DNA of 34,665 nucleotides from Nocardiopsis sp. FR4 (lineage in GTDB: Bacteria > Actinomycetota > Actinomycetes > Streptosporangiales > Streptosporangiaceae). Positions 1 to 7,452 of the stretch are shown piece after piece (position 1 is the first letter of the stretch; the number at the start of each line of letters is the position of its first letter). Below the pieces are notes generated by a model that saw only the letters and a list, made by a program, of their open reading frames with translations, made no database searches and was not told where the DNA came from. The stretch spans positions 1-34,665 of the forward strand of contig NZ_VWVV01000043.1 in NCBI RefSeq assembly GCF_009830945.1. The letters run 5' to 3'. The position numbers and the translations under genes were made by a program.

Positions 1-2
1 AC

Positions 3-161
3 CGTCACGCGCATTCCTCTGATCGGATCACCGTCGAGCACGCCCTGGCCGACCACAAACGCTGGAAACAACTGATGCGTTGGACCCACCGGCGCGAGAA
101 CCTCCCGGCCACCTATCGGGCCATCGCCGGACTGGTCTCCGACCGCACCGCGAACACCTGA
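3..161 (+). pseudogene. Transposase C-terminal fragment (IS5-like DDE)
   Basis: An open frame enters from the left window edge and stops at 159-161. It encodes about 52 residues with the pattern TVEHALADHKRWKQL followed by an RRENLPATYRAIAGL-like helix, typical of the last segment of IS5-group DDE transposases, where the E of VEH is the final catalytic acid. The rest, if it exists, lies outside the window, so I cannot tell whether this is the tail of an intact element or a remnant. Another transposase tail follows 60 bp later on the same strand, which favours a pile-up of dead elements. The assignment rests on remembered family motifs. Confidence 0.7.
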
Positions 162-219
162 CAAGCACGGCAGACGGGGCCATCACGCCTCACCCGCTAT
201 CACACACCAACTCGTAAGG

Positions 220-336
220 GTCCGACCCCGCGTGGTCAAACGCGCGATCTCCAAGTACAACGCCAAGGGTGTGGTGGACCGGACCAGTTACCGGGCCACC
301 ATCAGCATCGACATCCTGGCTGGTCCAGGCCCTTGA
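220..336 (+). pseudogene. Transposase C-terminal fragment (IS4-like)
   Basis: This short frame stops at 334-336 and encodes RPRVVKRAISKYNAKG, then a DRTSYRATISIDIL-like end. That pattern closes many actinobacterial IS4-type transposases (PRVVKR.ISKY.A.G..DR..Y.AT). No start codon or ribosome-binding site precedes it and the rest of the gene is absent, so it is a decayed remnant. With the IS5-like tail just upstream it marks an insertion hot spot at the left of the accessory region. Confidence 0.6.
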
Positions 337-422
337 CAGAACCCCCAGAACCTTAACTACACGGCATTGGTTCTGGATTGAGATTCATTGAGGAATTGGG
401 GGCTGACGCTGCCGGAGAGGCT

Positions 423-875
423 TCAGTTGGTGGTGTGGGTGGTGGTGCGGCGGGCCGCGAGGGTGGACAGCCGCGGGGCGATCAGCTGGTCCAGGCTGAG
501 CCGCCCGGCACCGACGGCGGCGAGCACGAGGGCGCCCGCGGCGAGGGCGAGCACCAGTTCGAAGCCGTTGTCGGCGACGAAGACCCCGCTGCTGACGTGC
601 ACGAGGGCAAACGCGCCCAGCATGTTCAGCGCCAGCAGCAGCCCTGCCACGGGCACCGCCAGGCCGAGCAGCAGGGCGGCGCCGCCGACGAGTTCGACGA
701 CGGCGGCGAACAGGGCGCTCACCGCGGGCAACGGAACTCCCATCTGCTCGAACGATGCGGCGGTGCCGTCGAGGCCGTACTCGGTGAACTTCTGCCATCC
801 GTGGGCGATGAAGATTACGCCGAGGCCGACGCGGGCTACGAGCAGGGCCAGGTCACGAAGCACAGTGGTGTTCAT
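423..875 (-). CDS. DoxX family membrane protein
   Basis: A 150-residue protein with four predicted membrane helices. The N-terminal pattern LLVARVGLGVIFIAHGWQK is the hallmark of the DoxX family, followed by helices at roughly 50-75, 78-98 and 105-125. DoxX-like proteins are small inner-membrane proteins linked to thiol or redox stress and to quinone or terminal oxidase function; the substrate cannot be read from sequence. The tail is Thr/Arg rich. A GGAGAAT-like ribosome-binding site lies just before the ATG at 873-875. It is co-oriented with the reductase-like gene upstream (205 bp gap), so the two may be co-transcribed under the divergent MarR regulator. Confidence 0.88.
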   Translation of the reverse strand: MNTTVLRDLALLVARVGLGVIFIAHGWQKFTEYGLDGTAASFEQMGVPLPAVSALFAAVVELVGGAALLLGLAVPVAGLLLALNMLGAFALVHVSSGVFVADNGFELVLALAAGALVLAAVGAGRLSLDQLIAPRLSTLAARRTTTHTTN

Positions 876-1079
876 GGAGATTCTCCTTGGTTCGCGGATA
901 GCTGGGGTGAGATGTCTAAGACGATGGCTGTCGGTGCCGGGGCGGTTGTCTTGGTGAGTCGACCGCCCCGGCTACGTCGTCGGGCCCCGTAGCGGCCCGT
1001 CGTCGTTTCAGTAGGTCGTTGTTGCACCGCTGCTGATGTGGCAGGCGGCAGTGGCGTGTAGATGGTCGGGTCAGGTGGC

Positions 1080-1657
1080 TCAGGCGACGACGCCGAATCC
1101 GCCCGTCCAGGAGACCATCTCGCCGACGGCGAGGGTCAGCTGCAGGAAGCCGATAGCTTCGAGCTCGCGTGCCCGGCGCTGTCCTCCGGCGTCGATGGCG
1201 CGCAGACCGCCGACGGTGACCACGTCGGCCAGCTGCGCCTTGGCGTCGGCGTCATCACCGGGGATCAGCACCGTGGTCGGCAGCGGGCCCACGGTGCTGG
1301 CGGCGAGGGTGGCTGCGAAGGTCGTGTTGAACGCCTTGAGTACGCGTGACTGTGGTAGGGCGACGGCGAGCTCCGCAGTGGCGGAACTGTCGGCGGCGAC
1401 GGCCAGCGAGTCGAACGTCTCGAAGTTGAGTGGGTTGGTGATGTCCACGACGATCTTGCCCGCGAGCTGCTCCGCACGCTGGGCCACGATGCCGACCACA
1501 GCCGCATACGGCGCACGGCCAGGACCACGATGTCGCCGGTGACCGGCTTGTCGGCGTCCGGGTGGCCGAACTCCTCGACGGTGTTGCCCCCGGCGGTAAC
1601 GATGCTGGAGATAGCGCGCCCCATGTTGCCGGTCCCGATGATGCTGACGTGTGCCAT
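1080..1657 (-). pseudogene. NADP/F420-type reductase, frameshifted
   Basis: Two overlapping minus-strand frames together encode one Rossmann protein of about 191 residues. The first gives AHVSIIGTGNMGRAISSIV (dinucleotide-binding GxGxxG); the second continues with VVDITNPLNFETFDS and a VLKAFNTTFA region, as in F420-dependent NADP reductase-like proteins. The frame breaks near 1511-1514. Removing the two extra bases in the gcgc run restores V-P-Y-A-A-V-V-G, the expected strand after DIVVLAV. The span is 578 nt and minus 2 is exactly 192 codons. The ATG at 1655-1657 is chosen because GAGGAG lies just before it. As written the gene is broken; a sequencing error is equally possible. The divergent MarR probably controls it. 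Confidence 0.78.
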
Positions 1658-1689
1658 GGCGATCTCCTCACAGTCGCTCACCGACGTTT

Positions 1690-1705
1690 AGTTGTATCTA
1701 CAACT
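1690..1705. promoter_or_regulatory. Palindrome in MarR divergent promoter, site 1
   Basis: AGTTGTA-TC-TACAACT is a perfect 7+7 inverted repeat with a 2-bp centre. It lies between the start of the reductase-like gene and the MarR gene. A 16-18 bp AT-richer palindrome is typical of MarR operators, so it is probably the binding site for the regulator at 1761. Confidence 0.6.
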
Positions 1706-1723
1706 AAGACCGTACAGGAAGTC

Positions 1724-1739
1724 AGTTGTAGGTGCAACC
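1724..1739. promoter_or_regulatory. Palindrome in MarR divergent promoter, site 2
   Basis: AGTTGTA-GG-TGCAACC repeats site 1 with two changes in the right arm. The site centres are 34 bp apart, about three helical turns, so two dimers could bind the same face of the DNA. It lies immediately upstream of the MarR start, consistent with autorepression. Confidence 0.55.
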
Positions 1740-1760
1740 ATTTTGGCGGATGATGGTGTC

Positions 1761-2300
1761 ATGGATGGCACATCACTGAGTCAACAGGAGATGGCAGCAT
1801 GGGTACGGCTCGCCACGGTGCTGGAACTGCTACCCGGAGTGCTCGACTCGCAGCTGCGCAGCGACGCCGGGCTGACACACTTCCAGTACATAGTGCTCTC
1901 GACGCTGTCGGAGGCGCCGCAACGGACCATGCGGATGACTGCGCTGGCGGCGCGGACCCACGCGACCCTGCCGCGTCTGTCCCACGTGGCCCAACGACTG
2001 CAAGACCTTGGCCTGGTGGAGCGGTTCGCCTGCCCCGAAGACGCCCGCGCCACCAACATTCGGCTCACGGCCGTCGGCCTACAGAAAGTCCATGACAGCG
2101 CTCCGGGACACGCCGCGACCGTCCGCCACCACGTCATCGACGCCCTAAGCGCCGAACAGGTACAGCAACTGACCGACATCACCACCGCTGTGCTGCGCAG
2201 ACTCGGCCCCCATGGCGCGACGACCGCGTCGTACACCCGCTACGACCTACCGACCACACCCTGCGCCGATGAACCCCCTGAGCCGGCCGAGAAGCGGTGA
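1761..2300 (+). CDS. MarR family transcriptional regulator
   Basis: A 179-residue winged-helix regulator. The core shows DAGLTHFQYIVLSTLSEAP (helices 1-2), MTALAARTHATLPRLSHVAQRL (recognition helix region) and DLGLVERFACPEDARATNIRLT (the wing with the conserved D.R). The ATG at 1761 is preferred over 1692 because the earlier start would translate through both operator-like palindromes; GGCGGA lies 10 nt before it. It is divergent from the reductase-like and DoxX genes, the usual layout for MarR repressors of redox or electrophile-response genes. The C-terminal 30 residues are Pro/Thr rich and probably disordered. The ligand is unknown. Confidence 0.88.
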   Translation: MDGTSLSQQEMAAWVRLATVLELLPGVLDSQLRSDAGLTHFQYIVLSTLSEAPQRTMRMTALAARTHATLPRLSHVAQRLQDLGLVERFACPEDARATNIRLTAVGLQKVHDSAPGHAATVRHHVIDALSAEQVQQLTDITTAVLRRLGPHGATTASYTRYDLPTTPCADEPPEPAEKR

Positions 2301-2752
2301 GGCCAGCAACCCGGCACGAGCCAGAAGCGTTACTCCGACCGCCACCGAGGGCCTTGTGACGGCGCACGAGCCTGATCCGTCACCGAAACTCGATGCACGA
2401 CCTGCTCAGCCACCTGGGACGACCTCACCCCCTCCAAGATCATCGGGGAGGCTCGGGCATGTGACTCGCGCACGAAACCGCCCCGCATACGACTGCCCCG
2501 GCGGTCTCGAAACGAGGTGGCCGGGGTGGCATGCGCCCCTGGGTATCGCGGTGCCGATCACACGTTGAAGTGGAACGCCACCGCGTTCTGACAGGGATGG
2601 CTACCTGCCGTCAGCCGGTGCGACCCTTCGCCACGGTCTGCTTCACCGTCCCTTCAGCTGATCGGCCGCGCGCTCTCGCGAAAACGGCGCACGATCCAGG
2701 AGGCCTGCAGCGACAGGTTCCCGCCGTTCACCGGCCCCGACGCTGCGGGAAA
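2301..2752. other. Intergenic, no gene recognised
   Basis: About 450 bp between the MarR stop and the convergent TetR stop. Open frames here lack family motifs and ribosome-binding sites and look like chance frames of GC-rich DNA. I see no convincing terminator or RNA. Confidence 0.5.
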
Positions 2753-3325
2753 TCAGGTGAGAGCCAACAGTTGCGCCAGTTCTTCGACCGCGATGCCGGC
2801 ATGATCGTCCAGACGCAGGGTCGCGGCGTTGAGGAGACTTCCATCGACCACCGCCGTGGCCAGGGCGACAGAGACCCGGGGGAAGCCGCACGCGTCCAGC
2901 AGCCCACGGAGCTCCGTGTCCATCACCCTTCTGTGTTCGCGCATGCGCAGGGAAAGCCGCTCCGATTCCCGGGAGCAGTCCATGACGACCCCGACGTACC
3001 CCTTCAGGCTCACATCGTCGAGGTCCGGCCCGTAGAAGGCGAGCACGAACAGTTCAGCCACCTCGCGAACCGTCAGTGCACCGGACGCCCTGGACATCGC
3101 CTCGGCGGCCGCAGCACTGCGCGCTTTTTCGAGGTGGTCCACGGCGGACAGGAGCAGCTCCTCCCTCGTGGAGAAGTAGTAGCGGATCGCACCCAACGGC
3201 ACCTGTGCGGCATCCGCAACGTGCCGGTGCGTCACCGCGGGCATCCCCTGGTCCAGCAGCAGCTTCGTCGTCGCCTCCAGGATCGTCGCACGTCGTTTCC
3301 CTCCTCGTCCTTGCACCGCAGTCAT
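2753..3325 (-). CDS. TetR/AcrR family transcriptional regulator
   Basis: A 190-residue repressor. Residues about 10-55 form the TetR DNA-binding domain: RRATILEATTKLLLDQG, then VTHRHVADAAQVPLGAIRYYF, with the diagnostic GAIRYYFSTREEL helix-turn-helix end. The remaining helices form a TetR_C-type ligand domain. GAGGAGG precedes the ATG at 3323-3325. It is divergent from the exporter at 3459 and the gap contains a perfect palindrome, so it most likely represses that exporter and itself until a drug-like ligand binds. The ligand cannot be predicted. Confidence 0.9.
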   Translation of the reverse strand: MTAVQGRGGKRRATILEATTKLLLDQGMPAVTHRHVADAAQVPLGAIRYYFSTREELLLSAVDHLEKARSAAAAEAMSRASGALTVREVAELFVLAFYGPDLDDVSLKGYVGVVMDCSRESERLSLRMREHRRVMDTELRGLLDACGFPRVSVALATAVVDGSLLNAATLRLDDHAGIAVEELAQLLALT

Positions 3326-3348
3326 GGGTGAACCTCCTCACAAAGTTG

Positions 3349-3358
3349 TACGATCGTA
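3349..3358. promoter_or_regulatory. Perfect palindrome, candidate TetR operator
   Basis: TACGATCGTA is a perfect 10-bp palindrome inside an AT-richer stretch (TTGTACGATCGTATCAG) between the TetR start and the exporter gene. Position and symmetry fit a TetR dimer site overlapping the promoters. Confidence 0.5.
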
Positions 3359-3458
3359 TCAGAATGGGTTAGCGTGGTCTCCCGGTGGCACACGGCGCGC
3401 GTCCAGCCACCCGTACTCCCCGCGTCAGAGGGCCACCGATTCCCCGAAGGAATCACCC

Positions 3459-4664
3459 ATGACCAACACCATGGCACCCATCTCGTCTCGCACTGCACAG
3501 CCCACCGTGGTGGTGGGTCTGGCCGCCATCGTCGGACTCGTCCCGTTCGCGATCGACATGTACCTCGCCTCCCTGCCGGACATCGGCCGGGAGTTCTCCG
3601 CCCCGGTCTGGGCGACGCAGCTGACACTCACCGGCTACCTGCTCTTACTCGGAGCCGGGCAGCTCGTGGCAGGCCCCATCACAGATGCCGTCGGTCGCCG
3701 CAGGCCGCTGATCGTCGGGCTGGCCCTGTTCGTCATCGGCTCCGTGATTGCCGCTCTGGCTCCGACCATGACCTGGCTCATCGTCGCCCGCCTCTTTCAG
3801 GCGACCGGCGGGGCGCTGGCGGCCGTCGTGGCCAACTCCACCGTCAGGGACAGGGCCTCGGGGCATGCGGCCACCCAGCTGTTCGCCGTCCTCATGACGG
3901 TGACGGCGCTGGCTCCCATCGTCGCCCCCGCCGTCGGCGGCTGGCTGGACACCGTACTCGGATGGCGCTCGGTCTTCTGGGCGCTGGCGATCCTCGGCAT
4001 CGTGACGCTGCTCTACGCCGCTGCGTTCCTCAAGGAGTCCCACCCTGTGGAGCGTCGCCGACCGCTGGCGATCGGCTCGACCGTACGCGGGTACCTGTCC
4101 CTGATTTCCAACCGCGCCTTCGTTCTGCCCTGGGCGGCCATGGTCTCCATGTTCATGCTGCTCTTCGCGTACATCGGCGGAGCCAGCTACGTCTATCAGG
4201 ACGACTACGGCGTCAGTTCGGAAGCGTTCGGTCTGCTCTTCGCCTCCACGGGCATCGCCTTGATGGCAGGGGCCTTGGGAGCGAGCCGGCTTGCGAAGCG
4301 GCTCCAGCAGAACACGCTGGCCGTCACGGGCGTCGCCCTGTCCGGCGTCGGCTCCGCGCTGGCCGTCATAGTCACCATCACCGGCGCGCCGATCGGACTG
4401 CTCGTCGCCAGCATCGCCGTGATCATGCTGGGTCTGGGTGTCAGCGAGCCAGCACTCATGAGCAACAGCCTCTCCTCGGTGGAGGAGAACACGGGCCAGG
4501 CCGCCGCGCTTCTCGGTGCTGGGCAGTTCGTCTTCGGCGCCACTACCTCCGGCATCGCCGGCCTCGTCGTCGCGTTCGGCCCCGTTGCTTGGACCGTGCT
4601 GCTGCTGGCGATCGTGCTGGTGGCCCTGATGCTCAGCCTGGCCAGCACCCGCACTCGCCGGTGA
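3459..4664 (+). CDS. MFS drug exporter, Bcr/CflA type
   Basis: A 401-residue, 12-helix major facilitator. The N-terminal part has FAIDMYLASLPDIGREF, the signature of the DHA1 Bcr/CflA subfamily (conserved D in helix 1 and YLPA-like motif). GPITDAVGRRRPLIVG is MFS motif A between helices 2 and 3, and RLFQATGGALAAVVAN is the helix 4 region. The family exports bicyclomycin, chloramphenicol-like compounds, sulfonamides or metabolites by proton antiport at the cytoplasmic membrane. The ATG at 3459 is chosen over the upstream 3324 because AAGGAA lies just before it and the earlier frame runs through the operator. It is divergent from its probable repressor at 2753-3325. The substrate is unknown. 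Confidence 0.9.
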   Translation: MTNTMAPISSRTAQPTVVVGLAAIVGLVPFAIDMYLASLPDIGREFSAPVWATQLTLTGYLLLLGAGQLVAGPITDAVGRRRPLIVGLALFVIGSVIAALAPTMTWLIVARLFQATGGALAAVVANSTVRDRASGHAATQLFAVLMTVTALAPIVAPAVGGWLDTVLGWRSVFWALAILGIVTLLYAAAFLKESHPVERRRPLAIGSTVRGYLSLISNRAFVLPWAAMVSMFMLLFAYIGGASYVYQDDYGVSSEAFGLLFASTGIALMAGALGASRLAKRLQQNTLAVTGVALSGVGSALAVIVTITGAPIGLLVASIAVIMLGLGVSEPALMSNSLSSVEENTGQAAALLGAGQFVFGATTSGIAGLVVAFGPVAWTVLLLAIVLVALMLSLASTRTRR

Positions 4665-4712
4665 CCAGCACTGCGCTCACCGTTCGCCCACGTCTCATGA
4701 CGAGAACCCCAC

Positions 4713-4736
4713 TGAAGACGGACACCACCGTCTTCA
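4713..4736. terminator. Hairpin between exporter and aldo/keto reductase
   Basis: TGAAGACGG and CCGTCTTCA form a perfect 9-bp stem with a 6-nt loop, 49 bp after the exporter stop. There is no T-run, as is usual in actinomycetes. It may end or attenuate exporter transcription before the next gene. Confidence 0.55.
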
Positions 4737-4769
4737 CACCTCACCGCTCTCGAAAGAAGCACCATCACC

Positions 4770-5717
4770 ATGGCAACACTCGGAAACTCCGGCATCGACG
4801 TCTTCGGACTGACTCTTGGTGGCAACACCTTCGGGTGGACCAGCGACAAGGAGACCTCCTTCGCCGTGCTGGACCGCTACGCCTCCGGCGGCGGAAACTC
4901 CATCGACTCCGCTGACGTCTACTCGATCTGGGCCGAGGGCAACCCCGGCGGCGAGTCGGAGACGATCCTCGGCGAATGGCTCACCTCCCGCGGCAACCGC
5001 GACGAGGTCGTCATCGCCACCAAGGTCGCCCAGCACCCGCAGCGGCCGGGGCTCTCCCCGGCCAACGTCGCCGCGGCCGCCGAGGACTCACTTCGCCGCC
5101 TGCGCACCGACTACATCGACCTCTACTACGCCCACCAGGAGGACCCTGACACCCGCCTGGAGGAGACCGTCGCCGCCTTCGACGCACTGGTGAAGGCCGG
5201 CAAGGTCAGGGCAGTCGCGCTCTCGAACTTCTCCGCAGAGCAGACCCGCCGCTGGATCGAGATCGCCCGGGAGACCGGAGCCGCCCATCCGGTGGCCATC
5301 CAGCCGCACTACAACCTGGTCCACCGCGGTGACTACGAGGGCCCACTGGCCGACCTGGCTACCACGGAGAACCTGGCCGTCCTGCCCTACTTCTCCCTGG
5401 CCTCGGGATTCCTCACCGGTAAGTACCGCAGCCGCGAGGCACTGGCCGGCACCAACCGCGAAGCACTGTCGGCCGGCTACTTCAGCGAGGCCAACCTCGA
5501 GGTCCTGAAGGTGGTCGAGCAGATCGCCGAGGCCCACGGCGTCGCGATCCCCACTGTGGCTCTGGCCTGGCTGCGCAGCCGCCCCCAGGTGGTCGCGCCG
5601 ATCGCCAGCGCCAGCCGACCCGAGCAGCTCGAGGCGCTGCTCGCAAGCGTCACTTTCACGCTCCCCGAGGCTGACGCGCAGGCGCTGACCGACGCATCGG
5701 ACCGAGCAGCTCGCTAA
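4770..5717 (+). CDS. Aldo/keto reductase
   Basis: A 315-residue (alpha/beta)8-barrel oxidoreductase using NADPH. The catalytic tetrad is visible: D46 and Y51 in IDSADVYS, the Lys in VVIATKVAQHP and the His in YYAHQEDP. The C-terminal VAPIASASRPEQLEALLAS segment is the NADP-phosphate binding region of AKR families close to AKR11/12. Length is normal. It probably reduces an aldehyde or ketone in the cytosol. It follows the exporter with a 105-bp gap and a hairpin, and precedes a truncated NmrA-like gene. A similar exporter-reductase pairing is common in detoxification loci, but substrate and co-regulation are inferred. Confidence 0.9.
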   Translation: MATLGNSGIDVFGLTLGGNTFGWTSDKETSFAVLDRYASGGGNSIDSADVYSIWAEGNPGGESETILGEWLTSRGNRDEVVIATKVAQHPQRPGLSPANVAAAAEDSLRRLRTDYIDLYYAHQEDPDTRLEETVAAFDALVKAGKVRAVALSNFSAEQTRRWIEIARETGAAHPVAIQPHYNLVHRGDYEGPLADLATTENLAVLPYFSLASGFLTGKYRSREALAGTNREALSAGYFSEANLEVLKVVEQIAEAHGVAIPTVALAWLRSRPQVVAPIASASRPEQLEALLASVTFTLPEADAQALTDASDRAAR

Positions 5718-5739
5718 CGGCTGCCCGCCACGCATGCCC

Positions 5740-5758
5740 CGGTCAGGAACCCTGACCG
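5740..5758. terminator. Hairpin after aldo/keto reductase
   Basis: CGGTCAGG and CCTGACCG form a perfect 8-bp stem with loop AAC, 22 bp after the aldo/keto reductase stop. It is placed as a terminator would be, but lacks a T-run. Confidence 0.55.
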
Positions 5759-5810
5759 AGGTGCCGGCGCCTGCCTCACCCAATCTCAAACGCAGAATCT
5801 CGAGTCACTC

Positions 5811-6209
5811 ATGACCACCTACGCCCTCACCGGCGCCACCGGTCGGCTCGGCGCGCTCGTCGTTCCCGAGCTGCTCGCCCGCGGCGTCGCCCCGTCCGAT
5901 CTCGTCGCCGTCGTCCGTGACGCCGTCAAGGCGCAGCCACTCGTCGAAACCGGCGTGCAGGTGCGCGTCGCCGACTACGACAACCCGGACGCGCTGCGGA
6001 CCGCACTCGCCGGTGTCGACCGCCTGCTGCTCATCAGCAGCTCCGCGGTCGGACATCGCGCCGCGCAGCACGCCAACGTCATCGACGCCGCGAAGGACAG
6101 CGGCGTCGCCCGGATCATCTACACCAGCCTCCTCCAAGCCGGTGAACCCGGGTGCCTCGTCGTAATCCAACAGATGTACCTGGGCTTCGTTTCGGCTCAG
6201 GGGGCGTGA
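5811..6209 (+). pseudogene. NmrA-like NAD(P)-binding protein, truncated
   Basis: The first about 108 residues are a clear atypical SDR (NmrA/QOR2-like): TYALTGATGRLGALVVPEL is the GxxGxxG nucleotide-binding motif, RVADYDNPDALRTALAGVDRLLLIS is strand 3-4, and ARIIYTSLLQA leads to the usual catalytic region. Homologues are 280-300 residues. Here the frame leaves the family at about 6134 and runs about 25 codons through an inverted 86-bp copy of the 5' end of the class II aldolase-like gene, stopping at 6207. The substrate-binding half is lost, so function is unlikely. Family members bind NADPH and act as redox sensors or quinone reductases. Confidence 0.8.
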
Positions 6210-6219
6210 GTAGTCGAAC
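6134..6219 (-). repeat. 86-bp inverted copy of aldolase-like gene 5' end
   Basis: By direct comparison, the reverse complement of these 86 bases equals 11169-11254 with no mismatch. Outside both borders identity stops at once (6133 and 6220 mismatch). The segment corresponds to codons about 4-33 of the gene at 11158, in inverted orientation and 5 kb away. It forms the junction that truncates the NmrA-like gene. Confidence 0.95.
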
Positions 6220-6600
6220 CTGTCCACCCCGGAGAGAACGGTCAGGAAGGTCCTGGACTTCCTCGACCTGCGCCCCGCCACCGACGCGTGGGAGGAGGGA
6301 TCCGCTCTCGTGCACCGCGTGCTGGAACTGGCCGAGCAGGGCACCGGAACCGAGCGGGAGTGGCACCGGGCCCTGGACACGGCCCTGGTCTTCGCCGCAC
6401 GCCAGGACTCGCAGTACCTGGACCACCAGAAGGACGAGTTCGACGTGTCCGCCGCCCTGGCGGTGGCCCGGGCGACCGGCCTGGTCAAAGGACACGAGGC
6501 CGAGGTCAAGCCCGCCGGGAACGGCCGCCCCCAGAGCTGGACCCCGCGCTTGGGTAGACCCCCACACCAGGTGTTCCAGCGCACGCTCCGAACCAGATGA
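6214..6600 (+). pseudogene. Unrecognised coding-like fragment
   Basis: Starting right at the repeat border (6220), an open frame gives PERTVRKVLDFLDLRPATD, then a helical, charged stretch (HRVLELAEQGTGTEREWHRA, ARQDSQYLDHQKDEF), stopping at 6598-6600. The composition looks like real protein rather than a chance frame, but there is no start codon with a ribosome-binding site at the left border; the first internal ATG-like start would be a GTG/CTG near 6310. I do not recognise the family. It is best read as the 3' part of a gene whose 5' part was lost in the rearrangement that placed the 86-bp segment here. Confidence 0.4.
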
Positions 6601-6701
6601 ACGCTTCCCCGAGAACCTCGCGAGGTACCATCGGATGCTTCCGCCCGGTTGTGTGCTCCGTTCGTGCTCCGCAGTTGTGGACGAGGGCGGCACCACACGG
6701 C

Positions 6702-6726
6702 ATGACACGGCACCCGATGACACGGC
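6702..6726. repeat. Tandem decamer near the tRNA scar
   Basis: ATGACACGGC occurs twice with a 15-bp period (6702-6711 and 6717-6726), about 60 bp before the tRNA fragment. Short repeats next to an att core can be integrase or excisionase arm sites; no integrase gene is visible here. Confidence 0.4.
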
Positions 6727-6787
6727 GGATCGGGTGGGGTGGCATGAAACGGTGAGTAGCGACACGTGACATTACGCAACCATGGCA

Positions 6788-6832
6788 CTTCTCATCCGAT
6801 GGTCGCAGGTTCGAATCCTGCCGGGTGCGCCA
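6788..6832 (+). other. tRNA-Arg 3' half, probable att site
   Basis: The sequence reproduces the 3' half of an actinobacterial tRNA-Arg with anticodon TCT. It has loop CTTCTCA, the anticodon-stem 3' strand TCCGA, the T arm GCAGG-TTCGAAT-CCTGC, acceptor strand CGGGTGC, discriminator G and CCA. The matching 5' half (acceptor GCACCCG, D arm) is absent: the bases upstream do not pair. A 3'-end tRNA copy of about 45 bp is what tyrosine-recombinase integration leaves at the distal end of an element. The intact tRNA would then lie to the left of this window and the DNA before 6788 would be the element. The identity of the isoacceptor is from memory of tRNA sequences. Confidence 0.75.
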
Positions 6833-7452
6833 CAAGACCCCAGGTCACACGGGGCGTCCGAGTCGAACAGAAGAGGCGCCGGGCCCGGATCGGGGCCTGA
6901 CATGCTCCGTGTGTGCTCCCCAGTACGAGGTCAGCACAGGTGGAGGGCCACCTCACGGAGCACTTTGCCGTTCCGTGACCCAGACCCGCGTTCGCATGGC
7001 CCCGCGTCCACCCATCAGCACCCCGCTAGCGCCCTGACGACCACCAAGGGCAGCGTGTGTGCCGCATGGCCCCGCAGGCCGCATACGGCCGTTTCCGCCG
7101 AAACCCCTTATCCCGCAGGTCCTCGCCAATCACAATCAGATGGCATGGACACCACCAGGCGGACCTAGGTAACCCACGGTAATCCCGTCCATGTTGGGAG
7201 TGGGTAGTGGCCCGGTGGAGGTCCCGCCAAGCCGTCGAACCTCTCCGCTCTGGCACGCGAGCAGATACGGGGGTTCGGGCCCGCGTCAGCACGCAAACAC
7301 GTAGTCGGGCACTGCCACGTTAGGAGAAGGAACAGTCGGCAAGGCGGTCCGGCCAAAGGGTCTCCGATGCTGCTCCTCTCCTGCGTCAGGATCTGCGCGA
7401 CACGGCGGCTCCGGAACCCGGGCGCCATGCTCCTGGGCGGTACGGTGACGGT
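6833..7452. other. Intergenic region right of the tRNA scar
   Basis: About 620 bp holding the hairpin element copy A (6911-6984) and otherwise nothing I can call. Open frames on both strands lack motifs and ribosome-binding sites. No integrase remnant is evident. Confidence 0.5.
6911..6984 (+). repeat. Dispersed hairpin element, copy A
   Basis: GTGTGCTCC...ACGAGGTC, a 17-nt variable loop, ACCTC.CGGAGCA, then the conserved tail CCGTTCCGTGACCC. TGCTCC/GGAGCA and GAGGT/ACCTC pair to form a stem with an asymmetric bulge. The same arms and tail recur at 18977-19048 with a different loop sequence and, more divergently, at 24009-24070. All three are intergenic and on the same strand. Confidence 0.7.

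Noticed and set aside
6506..6835. Minus-strand frame beginning MWRTRQDSNLRPSDE
   Set aside because: It is the antisense translation of the tRNA-Arg fragment, a well-known false gene prediction.
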